DNA of 36,970 nt. Origin: Puteibacter caeruleilacunae (lineage in GTDB: Bacteria; Bacteroidota; Bacteroidia; Bacteroidales; Prolixibacteraceae). A model generated the notes under the pieces. The model was not told the DNA's origin. It ran no database searches and worked only from the letters and a program-made list of their open reading frames with translations. Made by a program: the position numbers and the translations under genes. Position 1 is the first letter of the stretch. Every line of letters starts with the position of its first letter. The stretch lies in NCBI GenBank assembly GCA_005217565.1, contig SJCO01000027.1, forward strand, positions 1-36,970, in the 5' to 3' direction. Shown piece by piece: positions 16,248 through 24,576 of the stretch.

Positions 16248-16928
16248 ATGGAAGGAATGTTTGAAATATTACAAGAGTCTCCTGTTTTTAAAGGTTTGGG
16301 AAGTGAACGTATTGAGTCATTATTGCGTGAAGTAGGTTATCAGATTAAGAAGTATGGAAAAGAAGATATGATTTCCATGAGAGAGGAACAGTGTAATACA
16401 TTGCAAATCGTAATAAAGGGATCGGTAAAAGGAGAGATGCTTGATCTTTCAGGGAAGGTGATCAAAATTGAAGATATTCCAGCTCCTCGTCCTCTAGCTT
16501 CAGCTTTTCTTTTTGGAAAGAATAATCGTTTTCCCGTGGATATAATCGCAAATGAGGATGTTTCCATTCTTCGATTATCCAAAGAATCTGTTCTACAACT
16601 ATTCATGAAAGATGAGGATATATTGAAAAATTACCTAAATGCAATATCCAATAGGACGCAATTTCTTACCAGAAAACTATTCTTTTTATCATTTAAGACT
16701 ATTCGTGAAAAAATCGCCTTTTTTCTCAATGAGCAATTAAAGAATCAAGGTGGAAATGAGATCGTATTAAAATTAACTCAGCGCGAGATGGCAGAGCTGT
16801 TTGGTGTTGCACGTCCGTCGTTGGCAAGAGGTTTTGCAGAGTTGGAGAAGACGGGAGTTATTGAGTTGTCTCGCAAAAATGTAAAAGTATTAGATCAAAA
16901 AGGTTTGCTTGAATTGATTAAATCATAG
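16248..16928 (+). CDS. Crp/Fnr-family regulator, HcpR-like
   Basis: This 226-residue regulator has an N-terminal cyclic-nucleotide-binding-like sensor (about 5-125), a dimer helix and a winged helix-turn-helix. The recognition region reads LTQREMAELFGVARPSLARG (about 176-195). It lacks the Fnr-type cysteine cluster; the only cysteine seen is near residue 49. Oxygen sensing by an N-terminal [4Fe-4S] is therefore unlikely, and a heme or other ligand is more likely. In Porphyromonas gingivalis a protein of this kind, HcpR, activates hcp in nitrosative stress. The gene is adjacent to hcp and its partner, which share a palindromic operator at an activating position, so the same role is inferred here. 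Confidence 0.88.
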   Translation: MEGMFEILQESPVFKGLGSERIESLLREVGYQIKKYGKEDMISMREEQCNTLQIVIKGSVKGEMLDLSGKVIKIEDIPAPRPLASAFLFGKNNRFPVDIIANEDVSILRLSKESVLQLFMKDEDILKNYLNAISNRTQFLTRKLFFLSFKTIREKIAFFLNEQLKNQGGNEIVLKLTQREMAELFGVARPSLARGFAELEKTGVIELSRKNVKVLDQKGLLELIKS

Positions 16929-17452
16929 TTGATTTGTGAAAGAGACCAATCTGAAAATTTCGTTATAAATATACTTTTCTATTATGTTTAAATTTTACCA
17001 AGAAGTGTGCTATCTGATTAATTTTAAGAATAGTATATAGTAAAAGTCATGCAAAATTGTATTGGAGTTTGACAACTATTTGTTGATTCATTTTCTGATT
17101 TTTTACTGGAAAATTAATAGATATGAATAGAAGATGAAATATAGAATGAATATTCTTAATTACCTACCAAAGAGTTCCCAAAGCCTACTTTTCTCTTGAA
17201 TTTCTCTATTGTTTCTCTTGTTCGTCTCTTCTATAGTGGTTAAAATGCATCATTTGGCGATACAGCTTTAGATGTTTTGCATCATGTGATGTTGCATCTC
17301 AAAAAAGAACGTTGGCTGATAACCAAGACCATAAAGGTAGTAAAAAAATATTCATCATTTTTTTGGGCGAAATAGACTTTGCAATTGGATTAATATTCAG
17401 GTAACATTTTAATTTAAAATCAATACAAATTTACATTTCGAAAGTTTTTGGC
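16929..17452. other. AT-rich intergenic region, no gene seen, with clustered GATG/GCATC elements
   Basis: No convincing coding frame is present. At 17271-17283 and 17288-17298 the sequence has GATGTTTTGCATC and GATGTTGCATC, each an inverted repeat of GATG with CATC, and a related TGCATCA occurs at 17246-17252. These lie about 180 bases before the next promoter and could be regulator sites. Confidence 0.35.
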
Positions 17453-17482
17453 TTGTTCAAAATATTAATCTTTTTAATTTTG
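17453..17482 (+). promoter_or_regulatory. Strong Bacteroidota promoter for the arylacetate operon
   Basis: TTG (17453-17455), exactly 19 bases, then TAATTTTG (17475-17482), an ideal match to the TTTG/TAnnTTTG pattern. Transcription would begin near 17489, giving a leader of about 120 bases before the outer-membrane protein. Confidence 0.75.
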
Positions 17483-17499
17483 TGGGTAATTATTTCAAT

Positions 17500-17573
17500 A
17501 TGAAAGAGAGGCGTTTTCTACATTATCGACTGCAAGATTATTTTTATTGTTAGAATTGATCAATCGATTCTAA
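17500..17573 (+). promoter_or_regulatory. Possible aromatic leader peptide with hairpin
   Basis: An ORF of 17 codons (17500-17553, MKERRFLHYRLQDYFYC) starts about 11 bases after the predicted transcription start and ends in Tyr-Phe-Tyr-Cys. Its stop codon overlaps an 11-bp inverted repeat with one wobble pair (17550-17560 with 17563-17573). There is no T run, so this is not a standard attenuator. It may be a weaker translational leader or chance. Confidence 0.35.
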
Positions 17574-17610
17574 ACATATTCCTTTGCCTCGAATTTTAAC
17601 AAACTTTGAC

Positions 17611-18831
17611 ATGACAAGAACATTACTTACAATTGCTTTATTTCTATGTGCCTGTATGGGTATGGCGAAACCGCAGGGAGATGAAAAGGCCGTAAAAGCA
17701 AAGTTTTCGGGATTTGTACGATCAGATTTTGCGTACGACAACCGAAAAAATGCTGAGGCGATTGAAGGTTTAGTAAATCTTTATCCATTGAAACCCAATT
17801 ACGGGAAAAATGGGGAGGATTTGAATAAAGAAACAAGGGCTAGATTTTTAAGCTTGGCGACTCGTGTGAGAAGCAAGATTACAGGTCCTGAAATTCTTGG
17901 AGCCCAAACGAGTGGACTAGTGGAAGTTGATTTTACAGGAGGTAGTGTTACCAACAGTGTGAGATTCAGACATGCTTATACCAAGTTAGCATGGGAAAAT
18001 ACTTCATTATTGATTGGTCGAACCTGGCATCCATTATTTGTAGAGAAGGTGTTTCCAACGGTTATTGCTCTAAGTACAGGTGCTCCTTTTCAGGTGTTTA
18101 ACAGGAGTCCACAAGTGCGAGTAACACATCATATGGGTAACTATACCCTTGTTGGAGGACTTATTTATCAAAGTCGCTATACCAACCTTGGTCCGGGTGG
18201 AAAGAGTGCCGATTATCAGAGAAATGCGGCGATACCAAATATGCATGCACAATTGCAGTATGATCATAAAGGATTGATCTGGGGGCTTGGTCTTGATTAC
18301 AAATACCTACAACCAATGACTGAACTGAATGGTTACAAGGTTGATAAGAAAGTTGGATCAGGGGCTATCTTGACTTATGCGTCATATAAGACTGGAAAAT
18401 TAAATGTTAAAGCCAAATATATGTATGGTCAAAATATGACTGATCATTTATTGGCTGGAGGGTACGCAGTAAAGACGATAGATGCAGATAATGGTATTGT
18501 CGATTATACTGTATCAAACCATTCTTATTCGTGGATTAATGTACTCTACGGAAAAGACGTTAAAGTAGGTGCTTTTGCAGGTTACTTTAAGAATCATGGA
18601 ATGAAAGATAATATCGCTGGAGATATATATGCAAGAGGGGCAGATTTGGAATATGGATACAGATTATCAGGACTACTGATGTGGTATATGAAGAATGTAT
18701 CTTTTGGATTGGAGCCTGAATATACTGCAGTTGCTTATGGCGATATTGATAAAAGTAATAAAGGAAAAGTTCTGAATGCATCAGAGGTCGGAGGATTTAG
18801 GATGCAAATGAGCCTTTGCTATACGTTTTAA
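17611..18831 (+). CDS. Predicted outer-membrane beta-barrel protein, porin-like
   Basis: This 406-residue protein starts MTRTLLTIALFLCACMGMAK, a signal peptide. The mature part opens with FSGFVRSDFAYDNRKN, has alternating amphipathic strands throughout, and ends MQMSLCYTF with a terminal Phe, the outer-membrane assembly signal. A TTG start at 17584 would add nine residues before the signal and is unlikely. It is the first gene of the operon, 24 bases before the first phenylacetate-CoA ligase. A role in uptake of aromatic acids is possible from context. I do not recognise a named family with certainty; it resembles DcaP-like porins in general layout. Confidence 0.82.
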   Translation: MTRTLLTIALFLCACMGMAKPQGDEKAVKAKFSGFVRSDFAYDNRKNAEAIEGLVNLYPLKPNYGKNGEDLNKETRARFLSLATRVRSKITGPEILGAQTSGLVEVDFTGGSVTNSVRFRHAYTKLAWENTSLLIGRTWHPLFVEKVFPTVIALSTGAPFQVFNRSPQVRVTHHMGNYTLVGGLIYQSRYTNLGPGGKSADYQRNAAIPNMHAQLQYDHKGLIWGLGLDYKYLQPMTELNGYKVDKKVGSGAILTYASYKTGKLNVKAKYMYGQNMTDHLLAGGYAVKTIDADNGIVDYTVSNHSYSWINVLYGKDVKVGAFAGYFKNHGMKDNIAGDIYARGADLEYGYRLSGLLMWYMKNVSFGLEPEYTAVAYGDIDKSNKGKVLNASEVGGFRMQMSLCYTF

Positions 18832-18855
18832 TTAAACCAAATAACCCATATAGTT

Positions 18856-20166
18856 ATGACAAGTATTTATTGGGAACCGGAATTGGAGACCCTCTCGCGG
18901 AATGATCTTCAAAAGTTGCAGGTTGAACGATTAAAGAAGACACTTGGATTTGCAGGAGAGAGTTCGTTCTACAAGTCGAAGCTACAAGAGTGCGGGATTA
19001 GTGCGGATGACATTAAATGTGTTGAAGACATTCGCAAGTTACCATTTACAACAAAGCAGGATTTAAGAGATCATTTCCCTTATGGATTTTTATCTCTGGA
19101 TAAGAAAGAGATTATTCGTCTGCATAGTTCTAGTGGGACAACGGGTAATCCAACGGTTATTTATCACAATCGACATGATATTGCTTCTTGGGCAAATCTT
19201 ATGGCTCGATCGCTTTATACAGCAGGAGTGAGAGATACTGATGTGTTCCAGAATATTTGTGGTTATGGGTTATTTACAGGTGGATTAGGTTTTCAATATG
19301 GTATCGAGCGATTAGGGTGTTTGAGTATTCCTGCTGGTGCTGGAAATAGTCTGCGCCAAATAAAATTGATGCAAGACTATGGGACAACGGTTGCTCATGC
19401 TATTCCAAGTTATCTTGGACGATTATACGAGGTTTTCGAATCAATGAACCTCGATCCAGCTAAAGATACCAAACTTCACACCTTAGTTATTGGTGCAGAA
19501 CCTCATACCGACGAGCAACGCAGAAGGATTGAGGATATGTATGGTGTGAAAGCTTATAATTCATTTGGATTATCAGAGATGAATGGTCCTGGAGTGGCAT
19601 TTGAATGTACTTATCAGGATGGTTTGCATATTTGGGAAGATGCTTACATTGTTGAGATTGTAGATCCTGAAACTTTAGAACCTGTACCTGATGGAGAGGT
19701 TGGAGAATTGGTGATGACTACCCTGGATCGTCAAGCTAATCCTTTGATTCGTTATAGAACGAGAGATTTAACCAGAATTATTCCTGGAGATTGTGCATGT
19801 GGAAGATCACACCGTCGATTGGATAGAATCACAGGACGTAGTGATGATATGTTTATCATTAAAGGATGTAATGTTTTCCCAATGCAGATTGAGAAAGTAC
19901 TATTAAAGGTTCCTGAAGTTGGTTCTGATTACTTAATTACACTTGATCGTCAAAATGATAATGATGAGATGATTGTTGAAGTAGAGGTTAAAAAGGACTG
20001 GTTTAGAGGGGATATTACACGTTTGGATAAACTAACTAAGCAAATTACGCATCAAATACGTGATGAAGTGTTAGCCAAGCCTATTGTGAAATTGGTGGAA
20101 CCTGGTGCTATTCCTAAAACAGAAGGAAAAGCAGTCAGAGTTAAAGACTTAAGAAAAAGAAGTTAA
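18856..20166 (+). CDS. paaK: Phenylacetate-CoA ligase, first copy
   Basis: PaaK activates phenylacetate or related arylacetates to the CoA thioester with ATP, releasing AMP and pyrophosphate. The 436-residue protein has the adenylate-forming loop SSSGTTGNPT (91-100), with Asn where the second copy has Lys. It also has GAEPHT, FGLSEMNGPGV, a RYRTRDLTR segment, the CACGR motif and ITGRSDDMFIIKGCNVFP. The C-terminal lysine region reads TEGKAVRV. It is followed by its own ACT-domain protein. A second ligase with its own ACT protein lies downstream, so the two may differ in acyl substrate, for example phenylacetate and indole- or hydroxyphenylacetate. Confidence 0.94.
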   Translation: MTSIYWEPELETLSRNDLQKLQVERLKKTLGFAGESSFYKSKLQECGISADDIKCVEDIRKLPFTTKQDLRDHFPYGFLSLDKKEIIRLHSSSGTTGNPTVIYHNRHDIASWANLMARSLYTAGVRDTDVFQNICGYGLFTGGLGFQYGIERLGCLSIPAGAGNSLRQIKLMQDYGTTVAHAIPSYLGRLYEVFESMNLDPAKDTKLHTLVIGAEPHTDEQRRRIEDMYGVKAYNSFGLSEMNGPGVAFECTYQDGLHIWEDAYIVEIVDPETLEPVPDGEVGELVMTTLDRQANPLIRYRTRDLTRIIPGDCACGRSHRRLDRITGRSDDMFIIKGCNVFPMQIEKVLLKVPEVGSDYLITLDRQNDNDEMIVEVEVKKDWFRGDITRLDKLTKQITHQIRDEVLAKPIVKLVEPGAIPKTEGKAVRVKDLRKRS

Positions 20167-20207
20167 AAAAGATTCATTAGGTTTGTATAACTTAAAATCA
20201 ATGTATT

Positions 20208-20645
20208 ATGGCTTATCAGGTATCAGTATTTCTTGAAAATAAAATAGGACACTTAGAACGTGTAACTGCAGTATTGAAGGAACATCAAATCAATATTCGT
20301 ACGATGAATCTGACACATACTGCAAATGGATGGGGTATTCTGAATCTTGTTGTTTCAGATCCTGAAAAAGCAGTAGGGAAACTAGGAGAAAAAGGTTTGT
20401 CAGCTGCTCTGAGAGAGATTGTTGTGATGAAAATGAGTGATCAACCCGGCGGTTTAGATCAACTTTTACAGCAAGTGGCCTCGGCTAATGTGAATTTCAC
20501 CAATGCTTACGGTCGCGTAGAGCAAGAAGGAGAGTTGGCATTTTTTGTGATCGACACAGATGATGTTGATAATGCAAAAGAGAAGCTAACCGCATGTGGA
20601 ATTTCAATATTGAATGATTCCGATATTTATGGCGGAGTGAAATAA
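20208..20645 (+). CDS. Tandem ACT-domain protein, first copy
   Basis: This 145-residue protein is made of two ACT domains (about 1-68 and 70-143), small amino-acid-binding modules. The first reads YQVSVFLENKIGHLERVTAVL; the second has the DQPGGLDQLLQQVASANVNF segment. No catalytic domain is attached. It sits 41 bases after a paaK, an arrangement repeated downstream, so it probably senses an aromatic amino acid and modulates the ligase. The ligand is inferred. Confidence 0.9.
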   Translation: MAYQVSVFLENKIGHLERVTAVLKEHQINIRTMNLTHTANGWGILNLVVSDPEKAVGKLGEKGLSAALREIVVMKMSDQPGGLDQLLQQVASANVNFTNAYGRVEQEGELAFFVIDTDDVDNAKEKLTACGISILNDSDIYGGVK

Positions 20646-20697
20646 ATAATGCTGAAATTCAAATAAGAATAAATTAAGCAAATAATACCAATTAACT

Positions 20698-21390
20698 ATG
20701 AAGAAAAGTGATCTGTTATTTCTTGTGTTTATAACCCTTTTGTTTGCTCCCTTTTTTATGTCGGATGTAGTTTATGACTTTTATTCGTCATTCAATAAGA
20801 ATCATCCATATGTTATGGGATTCATCAAGTTTGCCATTTTGGCAACAACGGGTGAAGCCATAGGACTGCGTCTAAGAGAAGGAAACTATAATAAGAATGG
20901 TTTTGGACTTATTCCTCGTGCTATAGTTTGGGGATTTTTAGGGATTACAATCGTTGTAGCATTTCAAATCTTTGCTTCCGGTGCGCCTGTTTTTATGAAA
21001 ATATTGGGTGTTGAAGGAGCTACAGAGGTAATGAGAGGACCTATTACACTGCAGCGTGTTATGGTTGCTTTTGGTATTAGTGTTACAATGAATTTGATTT
21101 ATGCACCAGTAATGATGACACTGCACAAGATAACCGATACACACATTGTTAATAATGGAGGAACTGTTTCGGGATTACTAAAGCCTATTGAATTTGGAGA
21201 GATTATGAAAGGTTTGGATTGGGGGGTACAATGGAATTTTGTATTTAAAAAGACGATTCCATTTTTCTGGATTCCAATGCATACAATTACTTTCCTTTTA
21301 CCAGTAGAGTTTAGGGTATTGTTTGCCGCTTTATTAGGAATAGCATTAGGAATAATTCTATCGATAGCAGTGTTAAAGAGTAAAAAATAG
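20698..21390 (+). CDS. Integral membrane protein of unknown function
   Basis: This 230-residue protein has four to six hydrophobic segments: residues 5-22, about 40-55, 75-92, 118-138, 190-205 and 210-226. A conserved-looking stretch [21 protein letters not shown] follows the first segment. No transport or catalytic motif is recognised. It lies between the first ACT gene and the second ligase with short gaps (52 and 14 bases), so it belongs to the same operon and may move arylacetates or another pathway compound. I recall similar proteins near arylacetate genes in Bacteroides, but cannot verify it here. Confidence 0.8.
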   Translation: MKKSDLLFLVFITLLFAPFFMSDVVYDFYSSFNKNHPYVMGFIKFAILATTGEAIGLRLREGNYNKNGFGLIPRAIVWGFLGITIVVAFQIFASGAPVFMKILGVEGATEVMRGPITLQRVMVAFGISVTMNLIYAPVMMTLHKITDTHIVNNGGTVSGLLKPIEFGEIMKGLDWGVQWNFVFKKTIPFFWIPMHTITFLLPVEFRVLFAALLGIALGIILSIAVLKSKK

Positions 21391-21404
21391 TAATAGTAGT
21401 AGCC

Positions 21405-22703
21405 ATGATTTGGAATGAAAAGATGGAGTGTGCAAGTCGCGAGTTAATGTCTGAGGTACAATCAGAACGACTTGTCAACACAGTGAAAAGAAGCTATCAC
21501 AATGTTCCATTCTTCAGAAAAAAGATGCAGGAAATGCATTTGGTTCCTGAGGATATCAAAGGAATTGAAGATTTACATAAATTGCCATTTACGGTAAAGC
21601 AAGATATGAGGGATAACTATCCATACGGATTGTTTGCTGTCCCAATGAGTGAGATTGTAAGACTACATGCTTCTTCTGGAACAACTGGAAAGCCTACCGT
21701 TGTAGGTTATACCAGAAAGGACCTTGCTTCATGGGCTGAGGTGGTAACACGTACATTGGCTATGGCTGGTGTTCACAAGGAAGATATAGTACAGGTAGCT
21801 TATGGTTACGGATTATTTACTGGAGGATTAGGAATCCATTATGGAACTGAAAACCTTGGAGCATCTGTAATTCCTATTTCAGGAGGAAATACCAAAAAGC
21901 AGATTCAGTTGATGCGTGATTTTGGATCAACAGTGTTAGCTTGTACTCCTTCATATGCATTATATCTTGCAGAGGTGATTGAAGAAATGGGAATTAGTCC
22001 TGAAGAACTGAAAATTCGTATCGGAATATTTGGGGCAGAACCTTGGTCGCAGAATATGCGATTAGAAATAGAAAAGCGTTTAGGATTAAAGGCGATTGAT
22101 ATTTTCGGGTTGAGTGAAATTATCGGACCTGGAGTTTCATGTGAATGTGAGTGTCAGAATGGCTTACATATCAATGAAGATCATTTTATTCCAGAGATCA
22201 TAGATCCTGAAACACATGAACCACTACCTGGAGGAAGCTATGGTGAGTTGGTATTTACAACGATCTCAAAAGAGGGAATCCCAATGATTCGTTATAGAAC
22301 CAGAGATTTGACTCGCTTGAATTATGAGAAGTGTGAGTGTGGTAGAACGTTGGTTAGAATGGAGAAATGTACTGGTCGTTCCGACGACATGCTAATTATC
22401 CGTGGTGTTAATGTTTTCCCATCTCAAATTGAAAGTGTGTTACTCGAGATGAGTGAGACTGCTCCTCATTATCAGTTGATAGTTGAACGTGAAGGAACAA
22501 TGGATTCACTTACGTTACAAGTAGAGGTTGAAGAAAGATTCTTCTCTGATGAGATTCGCGAATTACAAGGATTGAGAAAGAAAATCGCTCATAACATTCA
22601 AAGCACATTGGGAATTTCTGTTAATGTGAAGTTGGTAGAACCTAAGACTATTGAACGTACAGCAGGAAAAGCCAAACGAGTTATTGATAAGCGTAAAATT
22701 TAA
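21405..22703 (+). CDS. paaK: Phenylacetate-CoA ligase, second copy
   Basis: This 432-residue adenylate-forming ligase is clearly homologous to the copy at 18856, with the loop [10 protein letters not shown] (89-98, standard Lys), [57 protein letters not shown] and the terminal AGKAKRV. The two copies have diverged enough to suggest different substrates and not a recent duplication. It starts 14 bases after the membrane protein gene and is followed by a second ACT protein. Confidence 0.94.
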   Translation: MIWNEKMECASRELMSEVQSERLVNTVKRSYHNVPFFRKKMQEMHLVPEDIKGIEDLHKLPFTVKQDMRDNYPYGLFAVPMSEIVRLHASSGTTGKPTVVGYTRKDLASWAEVVTRTLAMAGVHKEDIVQVAYGYGLFTGGLGIHYGTENLGASVIPISGGNTKKQIQLMRDFGSTVLACTPSYALYLAEVIEEMGISPEELKIRIGIFGAEPWSQNMRLEIEKRLGLKAIDIFGLSEIIGPGVSCECECQNGLHINEDHFIPEIIDPETHEPLPGGSYGELVFTTISKEGIPMIRYRTRDLTRLNYEKCECGRTLVRMEKCTGRSDDMLIIRGVNVFPSQIESVLLEMSETAPHYQLIVEREGTMDSLTLQVEVEERFFSDEIRELQGLRKKIAHNIQSTLGISVNVKLVEPKTIERTAGKAKRVIDKRKI

Positions 22704-22746
22704 AAAGAACTCAGTACCTTTGTATTAATTAAAAGAAAACGGAACT

Positions 22747-23172
22747 ATGCTTATAAAACAATTATCAGTATTTCTTGAGAATAAAAAGGGACGATTAATG
22801 GAAGTGACCCAGGTTTTAGGTGAAGCTAATGTTAATATGTCTGCATTTAGTGTGGCTGATACGTCAGAATTTGGTATCTTGCGAATGATCGTTTCAGATC
22901 CTGAGAAAGCTGTAGAGGTGTTAAAAGCAAAGGACTTTTCAGTAAAGCTTACTGATGTTGTTTGCTTGAATGCTCCAAATCAACCAGGATCTTTAGCAAA
23001 AGCGTTACAGATTTTAGGGAATGATGGTGTATTTATTGAATATATGTATGCATTCTCGATGGGGGAATCAGCCAATGTAGTGCTGAAACCTAAAAATCTG
23101 GACAAATGCATCAAGGTGTTGCAGGATCATAAGATGGAGTTGGTTAAAGCAAGTGATTTGTATAAATTATAA
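22747..23172 (+). CDS. Tandem ACT-domain protein, second copy
   Basis: This 141-residue protein has two ACT domains (about 1-68 and 70-140). It begins MLIKQLSVFLENKKGRLMEV, and the second domain has NAPNQPGSLAKALQILGNDG. It is paralogous to the protein at 20208 and follows the second ligase by 43 bases, repeating the ligase-ACT module. A role as amino-acid-sensing modulator is inferred. Confidence 0.9.
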   Translation: MLIKQLSVFLENKKGRLMEVTQVLGEANVNMSAFSVADTSEFGILRMIVSDPEKAVEVLKAKDFSVKLTDVVCLNAPNQPGSLAKALQILGNDGVFIEYMYAFSMGESANVVLKPKNLDKCIKVLQDHKMELVKASDLYKL

Positions 23173-23178
23173 TTGTAA

Positions 23179-23325
23179 ATGGTAAAAAAGCGCAAATTCT
23201 CTAATTACGAAATATTTCTAATTGTCTTTACGGTGATATTGCTATTGACGATATTATTAACCTGGGATGATTTTATAATACGATTGAAAGACGCTTTACC
23301 TTGGACAGAACCAACGACAAAATAA
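23179..23325 (+). CDS. Small single-span membrane protein, 48 residues
   Basis: A short frame starts 6 bases after the ACT stop. The product begins MVKKRKFSNYEI, has one hydrophobic segment (about residues 12-28, FLIVFTVILLLTILLTW) and ends with an acidic-to-polar tail, PWTEPTTK. The positive N-terminus predicts an N-in orientation. Tight spacing and the clean membrane-segment pattern suggest a real gene at the end of the arylacetate operon, but no family is recognised. Confidence 0.6.
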   Translation: MVKKRKFSNYEIFLIVFTVILLLTILLTWDDFIIRLKDALPWTEPTTK

Positions 23326-23336
23326 GAATAGATAAG

Positions 23337-23393
23337 ATGCTCGGTTTCGCTTTAAATATGAACTATTTCTTTTTTAGCTTTTTTAAAGACTGA
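23337..23393 (+). CDS. pheL: Phenylalanine-rich leader peptide
   Basis: An 18-codon frame encodes MLGFALNMNYFFFSFFKD. Five of the six codons at 11-16 are Phe, after a Tyr at 10. The stop (23391-23393) lies five bases before an antiterminator strand. This is the pattern of the E. coli pheA leader peptide, where ribosomes stall at Phe codons when charged tRNA-Phe is scarce. An internal ATG at 23358 would give an 11-residue version with the same Phe run. The gene downstream is prephenate dehydratase, the committed enzyme of phenylalanine synthesis, so sequence and context agree. Confidence 0.85.
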   Translation: MLGFALNMNYFFFSFFKD

Positions 23394-23459
23394 TGTCAAC
23401 CGGGCGTTAGAAAATATTACGCATGTCTAAATCCCGGTCATATGACTGGGATTTTTTTT
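23340..23459 (+). promoter_or_regulatory. Transcription attenuator before prephenate dehydratase
   Basis: Terminator: AATCCCGGTC (23430-23439) pairs with GACTGGGATT (23444-23453), loop ATAT, then eight T residues to 23459. Antiterminator: ACCGGG (23399-23404) with CCCGGT (23433-23438), extended across a 2x2 internal loop by TTAG (23407-23410) with CTAA (23427-23430); it uses the 5' arm of the terminator, so the two exclude each other. A protector pairing of 23340-23346 with 23398-23404 (seven pairs, one wobble) is also possible. A ribosome stalled on the Phe codons leaves the antiterminator free; one at the stop codon covers it. Confidence 0.85.
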
Positions 23460-23552
23460 ATATGAAATTTAAAAGAATCAGGATATAGATCAGAACATTG
23501 CCTAATTAATAAGGGAATTGAGATGTAAGCTGATCATAGCAAATATTGAAAA

Positions 23553-24389
23553 ATGAAAAAAGTTGCAGTACAAGGAATAAAGGGAGCTTTCCACGAAGAT
23601 GCTGCTCGTCGCTATTTTGGTGATGAGGTAGAGATTGTGGAGTGTTTATCCTTCAAGCAGGTGTGTGAGCGTGTTGACTTAGATGAAGTTGATTATGCAG
23701 TTATGGCAATTGAAAATTCTATTGCAGGAAGCTTGTTAAATAACTATGCTTTGATGCGTGATTATCATCTACGCATTATTGGTGAGACATATCTTCATAT
23801 TAATATGAATTTAATGGTTTTACCAGGAGTGAAGAAGGAAGAAATCAAGGAAATACATTCTCATCCTATTGCTCTGAAACAGTGTAGTGAGTTTATATAC
23901 GAAAACTTTGGCGAAATCAAATTACGCGAAAAAAGCGATACTGCGGGTGCCGCAAAAGGTTTGGTTGATGATGACTTAAGAAATGTTGCCGCAATTGGTA
24001 ATTTAAGATCGGCTGATATCTATGGGCTGGAGGTCATTGAGAAAGGAATTGAAACAAATAAAAAGAACTATACGCGTTTTCTTGTGTTAGCTAAGCATGG
24101 TAATCCTCCAGGGTATGGAAATAAAGCATCTGTTTGTTTTGAAGTTGGCCATTTCCATGGAGCTCTGGCAAAGGTGCTGAATATATTTGCTGAAAATGAT
24201 ATTAACTTGACAAAGATACAGTCAGTACCTATTATTGGTAAACCGAAAGAATATTCTTTTCACGTTGATTTAGAATGGAATTCATTTGAAAATTATGAGC
24301 GAGCTATTCATTTGGTATTAAAAAATGTCTCTAGCTTATCGATTTTGGGTGAATATGAGAGAGGTGAAATGCAAATACATGATCAATGA
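23553..24389 (+). CDS. pheA: Prephenate dehydratase
   Basis: This enzyme converts prephenate to phenylpyruvate, the last ring-forming step to phenylalanine. The 278-residue protein is monofunctional, with no chorismate mutase domain. The catalytic part has IENSIAGS (53-60), SDTAGAA (128-134) and the key TRF motif in NYTRFLVLAK (172-181). A C-terminal ACT domain (about 190-270) carries GAL (203-205), but QSVPIIGKPKEY replaces the usual ESRP, so feedback by Phe may differ from that of the proteobacterial enzyme. It lies 93 bases after an attenuator terminator with a Phe-rich leader peptide, which gives transcriptional control by phenylalanine. Confidence 0.95.
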   Translation: MKKVAVQGIKGAFHEDAARRYFGDEVEIVECLSFKQVCERVDLDEVDYAVMAIENSIAGSLLNNYALMRDYHLRIIGETYLHINMNLMVLPGVKKEEIKEIHSHPIALKQCSEFIYENFGEIKLREKSDTAGAAKGLVDDDLRNVAAIGNLRSADIYGLEVIEKGIETNKKNYTRFLVLAKHGNPPGYGNKASVCFEVGHFHGALAKVLNIFAENDINLTKIQSVPIIGKPKEYSFHVDLEWNSFENYERAIHLVLKNVSSLSILGEYERGEMQIHDQ

Positions 24390-24502
24390 CAGTATTTTGT
24401 GACAGTTACCTCATAATGAGTGATTGCAAACTGTAAGTAAAAAAAATTGCTTGTATGTCAAATTGATGTACTTATGTAGAATGTTATATTGGATTATAAA
24501 AG

Positions 24503-24530
24503 TTGGCGTTAAAATGGTCGTATAATTTTT
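24503..24530 (+). promoter_or_regulatory. Possible promoter for the aminotransferase-oxidoreductase genes
   Basis: TTG (24503-24505), 17 bases, then TAATTTTT (24523-24530, last base off consensus) lies in the 187-base gap before the aminotransferase. There is also a 6-bp inverted repeat ACAGTT/AACTGT further upstream. Read-through from pheA is equally possible, since no terminator is seen. Confidence 0.35.
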
Positions 24531-24576
24531 TTAATCCGATTTTCTTTGATTATTTTATAAAAAAAATCGAGCAAAA

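Noticed and set aside
24390-24576. A 19-codon frame with two Tyr and one Trp as a leader peptide for the aminotransferase.
   Set aside because: Aromatic codons are not clustered and no terminator or antiterminator structure follows.
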